Shown piece after piece: positions 1-11,649 of a stretch of 64,000 nucleotides of DNA. The translations under genes were made by a program, and so were the position numbers. The notes beneath the pieces are model-generated. The model saw nothing but the letters and a program-made list of their open reading frames with translations. It was not told the DNA's origin and ran no database searches. The DNA comes from Gymnopus androsaceus JB14 (taxonomy: Eukaryota > Basidiomycota > Agaricomycetes > Agaricales > Omphalotaceae), in the NCBI GenBank assembly GCA_009733575.1, contig ML769429.1, forward strand, positions 62,001-126,000. The letters are read 5' to 3'. Position 1 is the first letter of the stretch. The number at the start of each line of letters is the position of its first letter.

Positions 1-649
1 GGGATACGGCTCCCCAGAAGAAAAGACTCTCTTGGACATCGTTATGAAAGACCTTGCGGCGGTCCATAGGAAGCCGGTAGATGAACTTTGGGATGAGTAC
101 CTCGACTATTTTGCCTGGGATTGGTATGGGAATACGTTCTCGCAAGGTATGGAGCCTGTCTGCCATATGTCTTTTTCATTTATCTGAAGTATAATCGTAG
201 GAGCATTCGCGTGGTTTGGACCAGGTACTATAGTGCTCCCAGACTTGTTGTGCAACGGTCGCACCTGACATTTAATTTTCAGGTCAGTTCCAGGAAGTCT
301 ATCCGCACCTGACGATGCCAGCTGGGAAGCAACAAAGACTCTTTTTCGCCGGAGATGCTGTTAGTACTTGCCATGGGTAAGTCTCCACGTCAACTATCAC
401 TAACGAATTTATACCTGTCTGACTTCAATCAAATTTGTTAGCTGGCTCGTCGGTGCCCTGAACAGTGCATGGAGATGTGTTCATGATATGCTGGTTGCCC
501 ATCCAGAGTTGAATCCCAATCCGAACGAGGATATCATAAAGAAGTTCATAAATGAATGGGGGGAATCGGAAGAATGGGACGAAAAGAAGGGAGCTAAACA
601 CGTCTACTTGGGTCGGGAACTGTTTAAGAGACAACAACAGTTGGCGTAA
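1..649 (+). CDS. Flavin-containing amine oxidase, C-terminal part (5' end outside window)
   Basis: The window opens inside an exon reading GYGSPEEKTLLDIV. Exons at 1-146, 283-376 and 442-649 join in frame across two GT-AG introns (65-136 nt) and end at TAA 647-649. The segment LFFAGDAVSTCHGWLVGAL is the FAD-binding C-terminal signature of the monoamine/L-amino-acid oxidase family, whose usual form is FAGE.T...GW.EGA. These enzymes oxidatively deaminate amines or amino acids with H2O2 release. This copy has Asp in place of the usual Glu after FAG. A charged tail of about 50 residues follows (NPNPNEDIIKKFINEWGESE). Substrate and cell location cannot be judged because the Rossmann N-terminus is outside the window. 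The H2O2-producing chemistry next to a peroxidase gene is suggestive only. Confidence 0.82.
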
Positions 650-1775
650 AGGGAACATAGTACATAGTCTTAAGTAGTTGACACCGGCATATAACAAGAA
701 AATTAATTCTAATAGGACCTTGAACAAAAAGAAATGTCAGAATTCGCGAGCTGTATCAAGCTGTTTACATCCGAATTCATACCATCTCCAAATCCACGAA
801 AACCGGTACCTAGCCCAACGCATTGTGCCTCCTGATTCATCCCTGCCATCCAAACCACTGGCTTCTCATTCAGATCAGTGCTAAGGCCAACACAGATGCA
901 TCTAGTAATTGGGACGGACTTGGAGTTTGAGCGAGGGAGCGCGGTCCAGCAGGTTTTGGCGATGTATGTATAAGTGTAGTTAGTATACATTCGATAGTGT
1001 ATCCATCTGTATTCGGTGTATTTGTATCCGAGATAGATCGCAGACTTGAAAGCACCGTGTATAAGTAATAATAGTCGCCCACTCGCTGTAGAGGGAGGAT
1101 ATCACGGTGCACGTATTCTTAACCTTTGTTATAGTACAACATTCTTACCTATCTTTGCTTCCGTCTCCTCCTGGTTTGCTCCTGCCAATCAGCACTATCA
1201 TCATTGACTTGGTTCCCATTAATGAGGCCCGTTATTTTCTTCGTCGTCCCAAGTTTCAGCAATGTCCTCAACGTATATGCTTTCTGCTATCTACGTGATA
1301 TAAGTTATGGCATCCGGTTCATCCTCGACCATGCAGCTGATATTTTGTATATAAGGTACACTGGGGCACCAAGGGAAGCGACAAGTTGGAAGTGCTCCCT
1401 TCAACTTGAATCTCCTCATCAAAAACCAAGGATGCGGACACCCTCCCCCCCCGGCGTTATCGAGGACACAACAAGAGTGCAAGAAGATGTCGATGGAGCA
1501 TTTAAAGAGACCGTCACTCGTTCCATGGCCAAGGTTGAGGTCAAAGGTGTCTGGCCACCTTCCGAACTCGTCTCATCACCTTCTGGATGTTGGACAACAC
1601 TGCTCCAGCAACTGCGATCGAAATACTTGATGCCTACCTACCTCAGACAATGTTTCGCAAAACGACGCATAACCGGAAAAGAAACAAAACATCTATTTTT
1701 TTCTCGAGCCATCTTCAGCTCTACCTTTAGTTCATCATATGCATACTCAGCTTACACACAAATCACAGGATACAG
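650..1775. other. Intergenic, no supported gene
   Basis: This lies between the 3' ends of the convergent amine oxidase and DM9-DyP genes. Short ORFs occur on both strands, the longest at 1204-1782 (+), but none has a recognisable domain, a consistent exon structure or a convincing start. A C-rich run lies near 1441-1452. I see no RNA gene or repeat that I can support. Confidence 0.5.
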
Positions 1776-4700
1776 TCAATAACTGGTCGCAATCTGGTTC
1801 AAAGTAGCAATAGAAGGCATGAAGAAATACTCTCCGCCCTTTGCCTCCACGAAAGGAATACCAGCCAAGAGCCTCTCGCTTTGTTTCGCAGGATTTGCCC
1901 CAGTCATGTACCGATCTAGGGTGGTCCCTAGAACAGCATCATACCCAGGAGAATCCGACCGCAAATTGGCAGAGGGAAAATCGGGATTATTGAATCCTAT
2001 ATAGAGTCAATAAGCGAAGAATATCGTCAAAATGTGTTTGTTGACTTACTTTGTTGTGTGTATTTGAATCCACGTTCAATGCTGCTCTGATAACACAGAA
2101 ATATCAAGCCCCTGTCCCTTTTCGTTTGGGGCACTTCAAGTTCATCGGCCTCAACTTCTCCGCCATAGGGAATACTAGCCCGTCTGAATCTGTTTGACCA
2201 AATGTTACTAGCGATTAGAGATCAAAACCAGAAACATAACCTACAAATGATCGTTGCTTCCAGGAAGATTATTTCGAGGATATGATTTCTGAGTATGAGC
2301 TGCAAATGGACAAGTGGACTGATCGCGAGGGTATTGGAAGTTGTTGACACGCTTGGGATCGTCAGAAATTGATTTATCATCTCTATCTGGTGAGAGGACT
2401 ACGGGTGTTCCTGTAGAAAAAATATATGAGCTGCGGTATAAACTGTAAGATTGAGTATATGATACCGCTTTTCCAACGTCCAAAGATCCTGGCTCCGAGT
2501 TTATCAGCCGCTGCGTCAGGCTTTAATGTGGGGAATATCTTGGCGCCATTCTCCTGCAGGAAAGCGTGAAATTCGGGGACTAGCTGCTTGAGCTTCCTAA
2601 ACACGAAGAATGACCCGTCGATGGCCCATGAGGGTCGCCTTTCTTTCTCCAAGTCCCCCTTACGACCCATCAATATAAGGCCAGGATCGACCACAGGCGA
2701 TCCGGCAAATTTCATGGGGAGTTCATCGTCAAAGGTGTAGCCTTTAAATTCTGGTTTAGCGATCCCATCTCGGAAACCAAAGTGCTCTTGTGGGGTATGG
2801 GGATCTGGTCTAAACTTGGTCGAGAGGTACAGCACCTGCTTGATCCCTGCAGAGTGTGCAAAGGCTTTGCGAAGGTTCGACACAAACTCTGTTCCTTTGT
2901 TATTGTTATGAGCGGTAATCTGGAAGACTCCATGTATATCCTCCAGGTACTTGGTGTCCCAGTCTGGCTGAAAGACACCATTGCGCTCGCTCCCTGCGTC
3001 ACCCAAGTCCTTTGCATCCCTCTTCTGGCCACGGTGGAAGGCCTCGTCATGCAGATAGTCTGTCAGATTAAGCTCTGCGAGACCTCTTGATGAGAATCCG
3101 ACACTGCAGCCAACATACTCCCAATGATCATTAGGGAAGCCAGAAGGTGGGAAAGTCTTGTTCTTCATCATACCAAATACCTCCCGAGCAGTCGAGATTT
3201 TTGGAATGACGTAGGATCTCATTGTATCGCGAAATCCGGCGACATTATCAATCTGAAAGAAAATGAAGTATTCGAATGCTTTGGGAAGACCAGGGCTGGA
3301 TGAAGTGTAAGAGAGCAAGCTCATGGTATCATTACTTGAAACCTACACAATTTCGGCCTGGATGTTGCCTAGGTCTGGAGGTGCACCTGCAGCGTCGGAT
3401 TTATCGCCTAGCCTGGCCTCGGTAGCTATACTGCTTGGAATTTTATGTCCAGATGCAAACGAGTAAAAGCACGCGAAAGGTTGAACAAGCACATCGTACT
3501 GGTCAACCTAAAGACACGTCAACTTTGTAGGGAAATTGAATACAACTGCTGAATATTACCGAAATTTCGCGGCCATTATCGGCAACGACAGCTTTTGTGG
3601 ACCCAGCTACCACAGTTCCATAACCTTCAGCATAATGATCAGTAAAAAATACCTCCGAGTCCCATATAAAAATTGACACATACGCAGCTGGCCCTATGAG
3701 TTGATTCAAGATTAACGCGGTCAAAGACTCAAAGCAGGAAGAAATGGATGAAAGCGTACCTCATAGAAGCTACGGCACAAAAGGGTGTCTTGACCGTTCT
3801 CATTTCCGCATACAATCGCATTGGATGGTGCAACACCACGATTCACAAAGAACTGCACCGACCAAAAACTAAGTTTTGAGAGAAGACAAAGCATGCGAGG
3901 ACGCACCCAAGCATACGGAACCATCAAGTTTGGATTCACCGAAGTTCTCAAGGTGGCCGTGAGTTGCTGGGCTTTCTGTACCCAATCCATTCGGTCGACA
4001 GACGCGGAAATTGAAGGTGACTGAGTCTGAGGTCCTCCATGAGCGAACGCGAGCGTGTTTTGATGACCAGGACGATAACTGCTGTCGTAACTGTTGTTAG
4101 CGTTGCTGGAGCTATTCAGACTACTTTGTGCTCCGCTTTGGGTGGGAGATAAGCTTGAAGATGATTCGGTTTGCACAAAGGAATACTGCGGCAGTGCAGA
4201 GCTTTGAACCAGAACCTCGTAATCTTTTACCTATGGTGATGTGGGTAAATCAATTCTCGTTTTCTGGATAAATTCGACGTACTTGGGATTCTTTGCCTTT
4301 ACAGATAACGAAGGCCCTGAGACCTTCATGCGTCAAGAAGACCTTACCAACACCTAATCTTGTTATTTAGATTCGCAGTTGATGGTTCAATTTCGGAAAG
4401 ACCACTTACGAAGTTGGTTCTAATTTATCCAGTTTTTTCATCAGCCAAAATATGACTGGAGTTGGACTGGAGCAGAGAAAACTCACCTCGTAAAAGCTTC
4501 GACAGATGAAAAACGACTGATTACTTTCGTTGCCGAAGTTTATTGCATTCGGAGGAAATACATCAGCGTTCGAGACGAAAATCTGTGTGAGTGTGAGGTT
4601 TGTTATATCCTAGCTGCTTAGCCGGTACAACTAACCCATGCAATCGCACTAGGTTGAAACTGGCCGGATTGAATCATCCTCGTATTTTTGGTCGACTGTT

Positions 4701-5086
4701 GAATCCACTGCTGTTTTTTGCTGCTGATCCCCGGTGAACCAAAACACGGTGGAATGTCAGTGTATGAGCTCGGAGAGCCATAATGACCTTGTGGACTGGT
4801 GACGGATGAAGGAGAGACTAAAAAAGTGCCAGGCAGTGACTGAGATAGAGAAAGAGAACTCTGCAGACCTCCTTGGAAACCTGGTAACTGAGCCTGAATT
4901 GAAAACAGGATTTTGTGAGTATGAGTTTGTTGACAACATAGAAAAGTCGCAAGACGGTCGTACATTTAGAGGGTTAGGAGAAAAGTATGACCCTGACAGA
5001 ATCGGGGTCGGAGGGTATTGTTGATTTTGACCACTCCCTGTGTAGGTCCGAAAGGTGGTGGAGCGTTGTTGAATATATGTATGCAT
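1776..5086 (-). CDS. DM9-DM9-DyP fusion: two DUF3421/DM9 repeats joined to a dye-decolorizing peroxidase
   Basis: Fourteen exons read by eye: 5086-4964, 4893-4636, 4582-4487, 4419-4410, 4353-4283, 4230-3907, 3852-3760, 3693-3684, 3624-3560, 3507-3347, 3295-2466, 2410-2245, 2189-2050, 1996-1776. They total 2568 nt, an open frame of 855 residues. Residues 1-126 are Ser/Gln/Pro-rich. DM9 repeat 1 spans about 127-195 (PPNAINFGNE ... CRSFYENQLR ... DYEVLVQ) and repeat 2 about 295-359 (APSNAIVCGNE ... CRSFYEGQLR ... QYDVLVQ), with a Ser-rich linker between. The DyP domain runs from about 394 (DLGNIQAEIVPGLPK) to the end, with GFRDG (distal Asp near 580), CPFAAH (likely proximal heme His near 719), a RRASIPYG segment and the usual C-terminal FFMPSIATLNQI. 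DyP enzymes are heme peroxidases; DM9 repeats are carbohydrate-binding in some animal lectins. I see no signal peptide. The only Met near the DyP start (3324) lies in the predicted intron and would drop the conserved N-terminal motif, so a separate DyP gene is unlikely. The first exon could be preceded by another. Confidence 0.78.
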
Positions 5087-6783
5087 TTGAGAGGAGTTGT
5101 CAAGAGGGCCTGAGAAGGTCACTAGTCATTCTTATACCTAACCTGAGGTATTCCTATTCAACTACTCAGTTGCTCCTTGCATCGATTGTGAAATCGATAT
5201 GAAATTTGTTCAGTCAATGTCAACCAAAGTAAAGTTTGACAAACATGCGGTAAACACGACCTGAGGCCTAAAAAGAACCACACTACGTGAATTGGGCCGT
5301 CGAGATGCAAGATTCCTCGCCCTAAATAGAAGCACCGGCAACCAGCGTTCAGCATTTTATTGACCAATCGTTGTCGAGCTAGCGCCAAACACAATTTGAT
5401 TCACTCGAAGTACAGTGCAGTTACTCCTATATAATCAATAGAGTCAGTACTGCCCTGTACTTCAAGGAAGGAAGGAATGCGGCAAGACCTTCTCGTACAA
5501 GGAAACCTATCGATAAGTCTTTTTCTTCACTTACCTAGTTATACACGGACCAAAATCACCCAGTACATGTGTTCCATAATACAAATGTTGGAACAAACAT
5601 GAAGTTGTTCCAGGGCTTTTACGAAACTTTGGATCATTGATGGGTTATGGTAGTCTCGCGGGTCAAATTCACGAGAGTGAAGAGGAAATCGTTCACTCAA
5701 CGTTCACTCATGGATGATGGATCTGAGGATAGCCTACCAATAAAACCTCCACCGTTATAAAGGTGCACCTCCAACCAAATTCTTATCCTCCTGAGTTAGA
5801 CTTGGAAAGTGGCCAAAGTGAGAATGCCATCCTGTTCGGGCACTCCAGTTGGCCGCACTTTGGCCCGGCAGGCCTTGCAGAGCTGGATGGGCGCTTCAAG
5901 CTCCATATACTACTTACTGACCCAGATCCAGATCTACGCACTCTCGCACTGGCCACATATCTCAAGCTGATCATATATAATAGTGATCTACAAATCGCTA
6001 AAGAGCTGGGGCTAGTGCCACCAGAGATATCCTGGGAACCACGGCTCAAGTTTTCCAGCCAACTTGAGCAGCGTGAGCTCCCACATAAATTTCCCTGTCG
6101 TTATAGACATGGTGAACTCCGGCTTGAACCACTCAACCTCATTTCCTAATTTCTCCATGGCAGATTCTCCCGTGGTTTCATCACCCTCGATACGAATTAC
6201 ACAATATACTTCTCCCCAATCTTTACAGGTGTAATCTTTCTGTTTGCATATACTTCTACATGTCTTGCCGCATTTCAGGTGGTGATGGCTTACCCGGTTT
6301 CTCCATCGAAAATCATGTCAGCGGGGTTGCTTGTCAGTGGATGTACTGATTGCGTTGGGTGCAATTACGGTTGTGTTGATAATGTGGTTCGTTTTTTCGA
6401 CCTTGACAGCCTCCGAGTCCTATTTGCGTTGAATAGATACCGTAGAGACGTTCGCTAGCTACTTGTAGTCTGTTTGCACACTACATTTAGCATTACTTAT
6501 CTAGAATTGTTTGTATGTCGTAGTTGCTCAAAGACATGGACAAGTTTTATTGCCCATCCCAATTTTTTTCAGGCCAAGTGCAGAGAGGATCGAATTGACA
6601 TGGACGATGACATCCATGAGCGCTGGTATTTTTTGTAGATCACTTGCATGCGGGTGCATGTAAATTTGCACAATGGCAAACGTCAGTGCTCCTTGTATCT
6701 TCACTTGATTCCAAAGATAGCTCCAGTACTTGTCTCTCAAAGAACCGCGAGACAGAGGTTACTTTTGTCTATGTACCAGTTTT
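5087..6783. other. Intergenic, no supported gene
   Basis: This is upstream of the DM9-DyP gene and downstream of the sedolisin. An open frame at 5763-6149 (+, 128 residues) has no recognisable domain and ordinary composition; I treat it as unsupported. The promoter of the DM9-DyP gene should lie just above 5086, but I see no clear core element. Confidence 0.45.
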
Positions 6784-8961
6784 TCATTCCAGAAATGTTA
6801 CATTCAAGTTCAACAAATACTTTCGTGTAAATTCGTTACGCCATCGCAGCGGCCAGGAGTTCGGGAATATGGGCGTGCCGAAACCAGCTAACAAGTCAAT
6901 CTTGTCAGTAAATCTTACAAATGGCGCTTCAATAACTTACTGAGTGCATCCCACCCAACCGCTGCGTCGAAAGCCACCTACTCGGAGGTCAATATACTTG
7001 TAGAAATAATTCAAGACTTAAACTCACAGACGAGGCCGGGCAAACAAAACCTGAGTTGTGTCCAATAGTAATATCAGTGAATGCCGTCGATGCTGTGGAA
7101 TAGATGAACGGATTGAGGAATCCGAGGACAGGCTTTCCTGCAGCAATGAGCCGGTCGTTGATCAGGGCAATTATTCCAGCGAACGTAGGTGACGATGCGC
7201 TAGTGCCTCCAACGAGACCTGTTTCGCCGCCAGCTACGATCTCAAAGTTCCAGCTATCATCCAAGGTTTTTCGTCAAATGCTAATATTTCCTTAGCCATC
7301 ATCAAACTCACCCTTGCACTGCGAGATCTGGGTAACCTCGTCCAGCTTTGTTGAAGGTCCCTGCAAAGTTGGATGGAACAGTCTTGAGGAAACTGGCGAC
7401 TGCGGCAGTCTGGTAGGACGGAGTGGGGAAGAAGTTGGAAAATCCGCCGCCGGTGAAGTTGATAGCTTTCTCAGGTCCGAAGCCCTGTGTGGATCCTACG
7501 GCGGTTACAAAAGGACACGCAGCAGGGAACACGGGCATGAATGTGTTGTCATCGCAGATAGAGAGTGTGTCGTGGTTTCCGCGCACACCGCCCTGCATAA
7601 AGTCAGACGAGGAAAGAATTTATGCATGAACCAACTGACATCTCCCGATGCAAACACCACAGATATACCCCGGGTACCCAACGCCATGTAGCCGTTACAT
7701 ATCTTTCTGTGGAAGAGATAAAATATATAGAAAAAACATCGATCGCTGAGATACTAACGTTGCCATGCTGCTTCCGATATCTGTCTCAGTGTCCCCGTAA
7801 GATGTTGTCATAACCGAAGGTGGTGTGGCAACGCCGTCGAGGAAAGTAGTGGTGTCCAGCAAAGATGTGGCAAAGTTGTTCCCACCGACTGCTAAGAATT
7901 CGATGGGGACGTCTGTCGCAATACCTGATTTGGGGTTCAGTAAAGAACAAAAAAGAATCGGATCAGAACAGCATCAACCTGTTGTGTACTCTATGTCCAA
8001 GTCCGCCTCTGTTCCTGCGTCTTCAGGGTTCTGCGTATTAATTCCACCAGCTGTAGTCAACAGGGTAAATGTGGTTGTGGATGGAATATCGGGACGCAAA
8101 AGTTTGAGGAATTCCTAGTACAGCGGCACATTATCAGTGGTCTCAGCACATGAGCTCATAAATTCACAAACCGAGAGGTCCGCAGTCTGCGCAAATTCGT
8201 CTTCGTAGGCAGTAACGAGGAGGGAATTGGTCTTTTCCGTAGCTGGGGTTGTCGGGATCCCGTAGAGCTCTTGTAAACACGTCGGAGTCACGACTCCACT
8301 TGGAAGGCTTGAGTTGCAAGATGCGGCGACGGCACGTCTGTCAAGGCTGATAAAGCTGGTGGGAGCTAGGCGAGTATTGGGCCCTGTAAACTCGGTAGTG
8401 GGATGGATTACATCGACGTGCCCAACCAGCTCGGACGGCAGGGAGACGGAGAGTGTACGCGTGATCGTATCCGGCATATCGGGGTGCGTGAAAACCTCAA
8501 ACTGCGCAGCAAAGAGCTGGTTTGCCTGTGAGACCGGGAGCTGTGATAGACACCCAATCACCGTTCGGTGAGATCACGGTGGGTTCGAGGCCGTTCGCAG
8601 ATGCGAAGGCAGAAAAGGCAGAAACCGTCTCCGAAGAAGGTTGGACAAAGGCTTTGACCTTCGAAATTCAGATCTCTCGTCAGCCATGTATAAATGATTA
8701 GAAAAATTAGTGAACCTCCTCCATCGACAACCACTGTCGGAACTCAGAGCTCCCTGGCGTAGAAAGGGACATCAGCTGTTCCTCCAAACCGGCGACATTG
8801 TTGGACGTCAAAGCAACACGAAGAGTGAGCATATCATTAGCAGGTGCAGCACCTTGGCTGACGAATCCAGCTGGAACGGATGTACGGCTCTCGTGTACAA
8901 CCATAGCTGCAGAAGCCATAGCTATGATTGAGAGGAGAGTCAGGAGCTTGCAGAGGGCCAT
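6784..8961 (-). pseudogene. Secreted S53 peptidase (sedolisin / tripeptidyl-peptidase type), two apparent frame breaks
   Basis: From the Met at 8961 the protein starts with a hydrophobic signal peptide (MALCKLLTLLSIIAMASAAM); a start at 9006 is also open. A pro-domain follows (QWLSMEE, then VKAFVQPSSETV after an intron), then the catalytic domain with the Glu/Asp region EADLDIEYT, the oxyanion-Asp segment VVFASGD and the serine motif GGTSASSP near 7200. Family members are acid-active serine-carboxyl endo- or tripeptidyl peptidases that are secreted or vacuolar. Several introns are visible (for example after TADLS and after GISVVFASGD). Two places need a one-base shift to keep family homology: near 8544 (frame for DWVSITAP versus PVSQANQLF) and near 6868, where GFGTPIF should lead into a short ELLAAAMA end with TAA at 6836. 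As read, the frame instead runs on to TGA at 6784. It is therefore either a recent pseudogene or carries sequencing indels; the catalytic motifs themselves are intact. Confidence 0.72.
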
Positions 8962-9006
8962 GATCGCGACGACACTGAGGGCGAGGGAGCGATGAGCCTT
9001 GGTCAC

Positions 9007-11649
9007 AGTCTATTCCGATTGAGTTTATAAACCCATCCAAAATCAGAGAGGAAGAAGACGCGCGCTACAAGCTATCTATACACAAATCATACCGCAATTG
9101 AGACCCTCCATATGTCTTTCTAGTATGGCAGCCAGGATCAAGGTCTTATCGGTGGGAATTAACTGAGCATTCTCTCAGGATCTACTGCCAGGTACCGTCG
9201 ATGGTATTCGGCTCACGCTGGTAGAAGACTGCCGCAGGGGAACAGAATTGCTAAAGGAGTACGAATGGATGATAACAGCATATGCTACAGACGACGGTAG
9301 AAAGCAGGAGCAGCACGCACAGAAGTCATGGGTTTGCGGCAGGTATTTGAGACGGAACGAGCAACCGAGAGGTAGGTAAAAGGAAGAATGACAAAAAGCA
9401 AAACCGTTATTTGCGAACGGAATGGGCAAGAAACGCGTCTCCGGCCCGTCCGCTTCTAGCTGGAGCCTTTTCGGATCCCCGTTTTCTTTGATCCACGACC
9501 TTTCAAGTTCTCGGATGTAATCCAAAGTAACTCTACACCTTTCTTCTAATCCTTCCTTGCAGGACTCCATTAGATGATTAAAAGTGACTGGTAGATTAGA
9601 GCCAAGCAGAGGTTCATATGATTATCCGATATTAAATGATTAATCAGTCGACTATGTTAAAAGAATTTATCCTCTGGAGGGTACGTTTTTGTTAAGACGG
9701 CCATTCATATTCAACCGTCATCGAGTTATGGTTTATAACCACTCTATAAGTCCCTTGCTATTCGATTCCCTCGCTCATTGGAATTTGGGTCTGGCACGAG
9801 CTGCTAGGATCACAGATTTTTCAATGCTTTCTCGGCGGTTGGTTGGAGGTGTCTCTTGCATGATGGTAGCAAAAGTCTGTTCCATACGTTATTCTTTTTC
9901 TTTCTCAATTCTGATGAATTCTACTTTAGGCTATGGTCATGAAATTGACCTCGGATCCTTCGACGAGATCTAGACCGTCGATGAGCCCGTTTCTCTTGCG
10001 CTTCATTTTCCTCGTACTCCACCAGGACCTTTCTCGAACCCTAGCTCCTTCCTCTGCGTTACGACTCATCTTGTCGTGTTGGACCTACTTCAGCGAAGGT
10101 GAACTACCCGAATCCTCCGCCGACAGGACAACCAAAGAACTCCTCCAAGTGATTCCTCTCCATTCCCCACAGCCATTGAGCCGTATCCTCAGGGCTCTTC
10201 CTCCAATTTTCATGGCTGAGTTGGCTTGGATTGATGTTGTTAGCTGATCGGGGCTGAAACTACAAGTGGACGAGGCCGCTGGAGGTTTCAGGCGGTGCTA
10301 CTTCATTATCCAGCGCAGCTTACAAAGGTATCGGAGAAGAATTCCACACCACCGAGCCAAAGATCGAGTTGATCGCTTAAACTCAACTCTGGGTGGCGTT
10401 GGACGAAGGTTCTCAGTTTCACGGGCCTGCGTTGGCTTGATACTGTTGCCGCCATACCACTCATTCTTCTGAGGCGGCTGGAGCTGGATGTGCAGGAGGA
10501 CTCGTAAGCCTCTTCCACTTCCGAGGTCTCGGACAGTCTGCTTCATCTGCCTCAAGCACCGTTGGCTGCAGCGATGAGCCCAGGGACTGCTTCGTTACTC
10601 AGTTAGGCATAGGATTGGGCGATACCTCGAATACTGATATGATGGGTCTTGGTGATGTTTCTTTCACATTCTGTTCTTTTTCTTCACGTACATGCTTTCC
10701 TTACTGATCTTCTTCCTTCCTTCCATCTTCCTTTCACTCGCTCTCACTTTTTAGGCCAATCGATTACCCGTCGAAAGAACGTGTCAGAGGAAGAAGGCTT
10801 TTAGACTGCGGGATTAGCCTAATGTTAATGTCAACGCCAGAGCGGGTACGAGATTGGAGTAACTCGAACAGGAACTCGGCCATGGGCTGGAACGACGCCG
10901 GTGTCGTTGAATACATCGAATGCCAACACGAACACCAACGCTAGTACGAATGCAAACAGTTCAGAGCCATGCTTACGTTTGGGAAAAGTCGGGTTCAGCT
11001 TCGTGTTGGAGTTCAGGAACAAACTCGAAGCTGAACTCGAACGATCTGCTCGTTTGGATACTGGGCAATCGGACCGTCGACGGATACCATCACTGGAGCT
11101 ACTCGCTGCTCATGAGTCACAGCTATGGCTACACTTTGCACCTAGTGCTCTTCGGTCTCGGGATCGGACTACGGTGGAAGCAGGGTTAGAAGACGTTGGT
11201 TGATTGATGGGCCCAGGACTGAGCGTTGTGTTAGACGTTGAACGCATTGGAGCTTTTCTTTTCTTGCTTATCTCACGCTGTCGGTGTCGGGCGGTGCTTT
11301 GCTTGTCTTGTCTTTCTTATCCTAGTGATGCATCAATTGTTCTTTTTTAGTTCCAGTTACTGTTACAGCTATGCTGCTTTTTTCAGCTTGCCCGAATCCT
11401 GTTTCAATTTCTGGGTCGACTCGACTGTACTGTAGTACTTCACTTTTATTTTTATTTTCTTTGGGCGGGACCGGTGTCAGTGCTTCCGGCATGAACACAA
11501 CTAACAAAAGTAGAGTATACTCTCTGACTGAGAGATGTGCAAGTAGATATGAAGCGTCAAAATTGGGCGCTTATCGTTAGCTTGAGCATTACACCCTTTA
11601 TCTCGGACGTCGCCAGCTTTACATCTTCACGTCCGACTATTGCGCGGTC
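9007..11649. other. Long stretch without a supported gene
   Basis: There are open frames on both strands. A minus-strand frame at 9175-9570 starts MESCKEGLEERCRVTL with a charged helical first half. The plus strand near 10901-11203 carries an Asn/Thr low-complexity run (NANTNTNASTNANS). None shows a family motif or a coherent exon chain. The region may hold decayed coding sequence, but I cannot name it. Confidence 0.4.

Noticed and set aside
1204..1782. 192-residue ORF as a gene
   Set aside because: No domain, no signal, no exon support, and it overlaps the 3' end of the DM9-DyP gene.
2383..3324. DyP gene starting at the Met at 3324
   Set aside because: That Met lies in a predicted intron. 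Using it would remove the conserved DLGNIQAEIV motif, which is coded in the exon upstream and joins in frame.
5763..6149. 128-residue ORF as a gene
   Set aside because: Open frame only. Composition is ordinary, there are no homology signals I can recognise, and a long antisense frame covers the same DNA.
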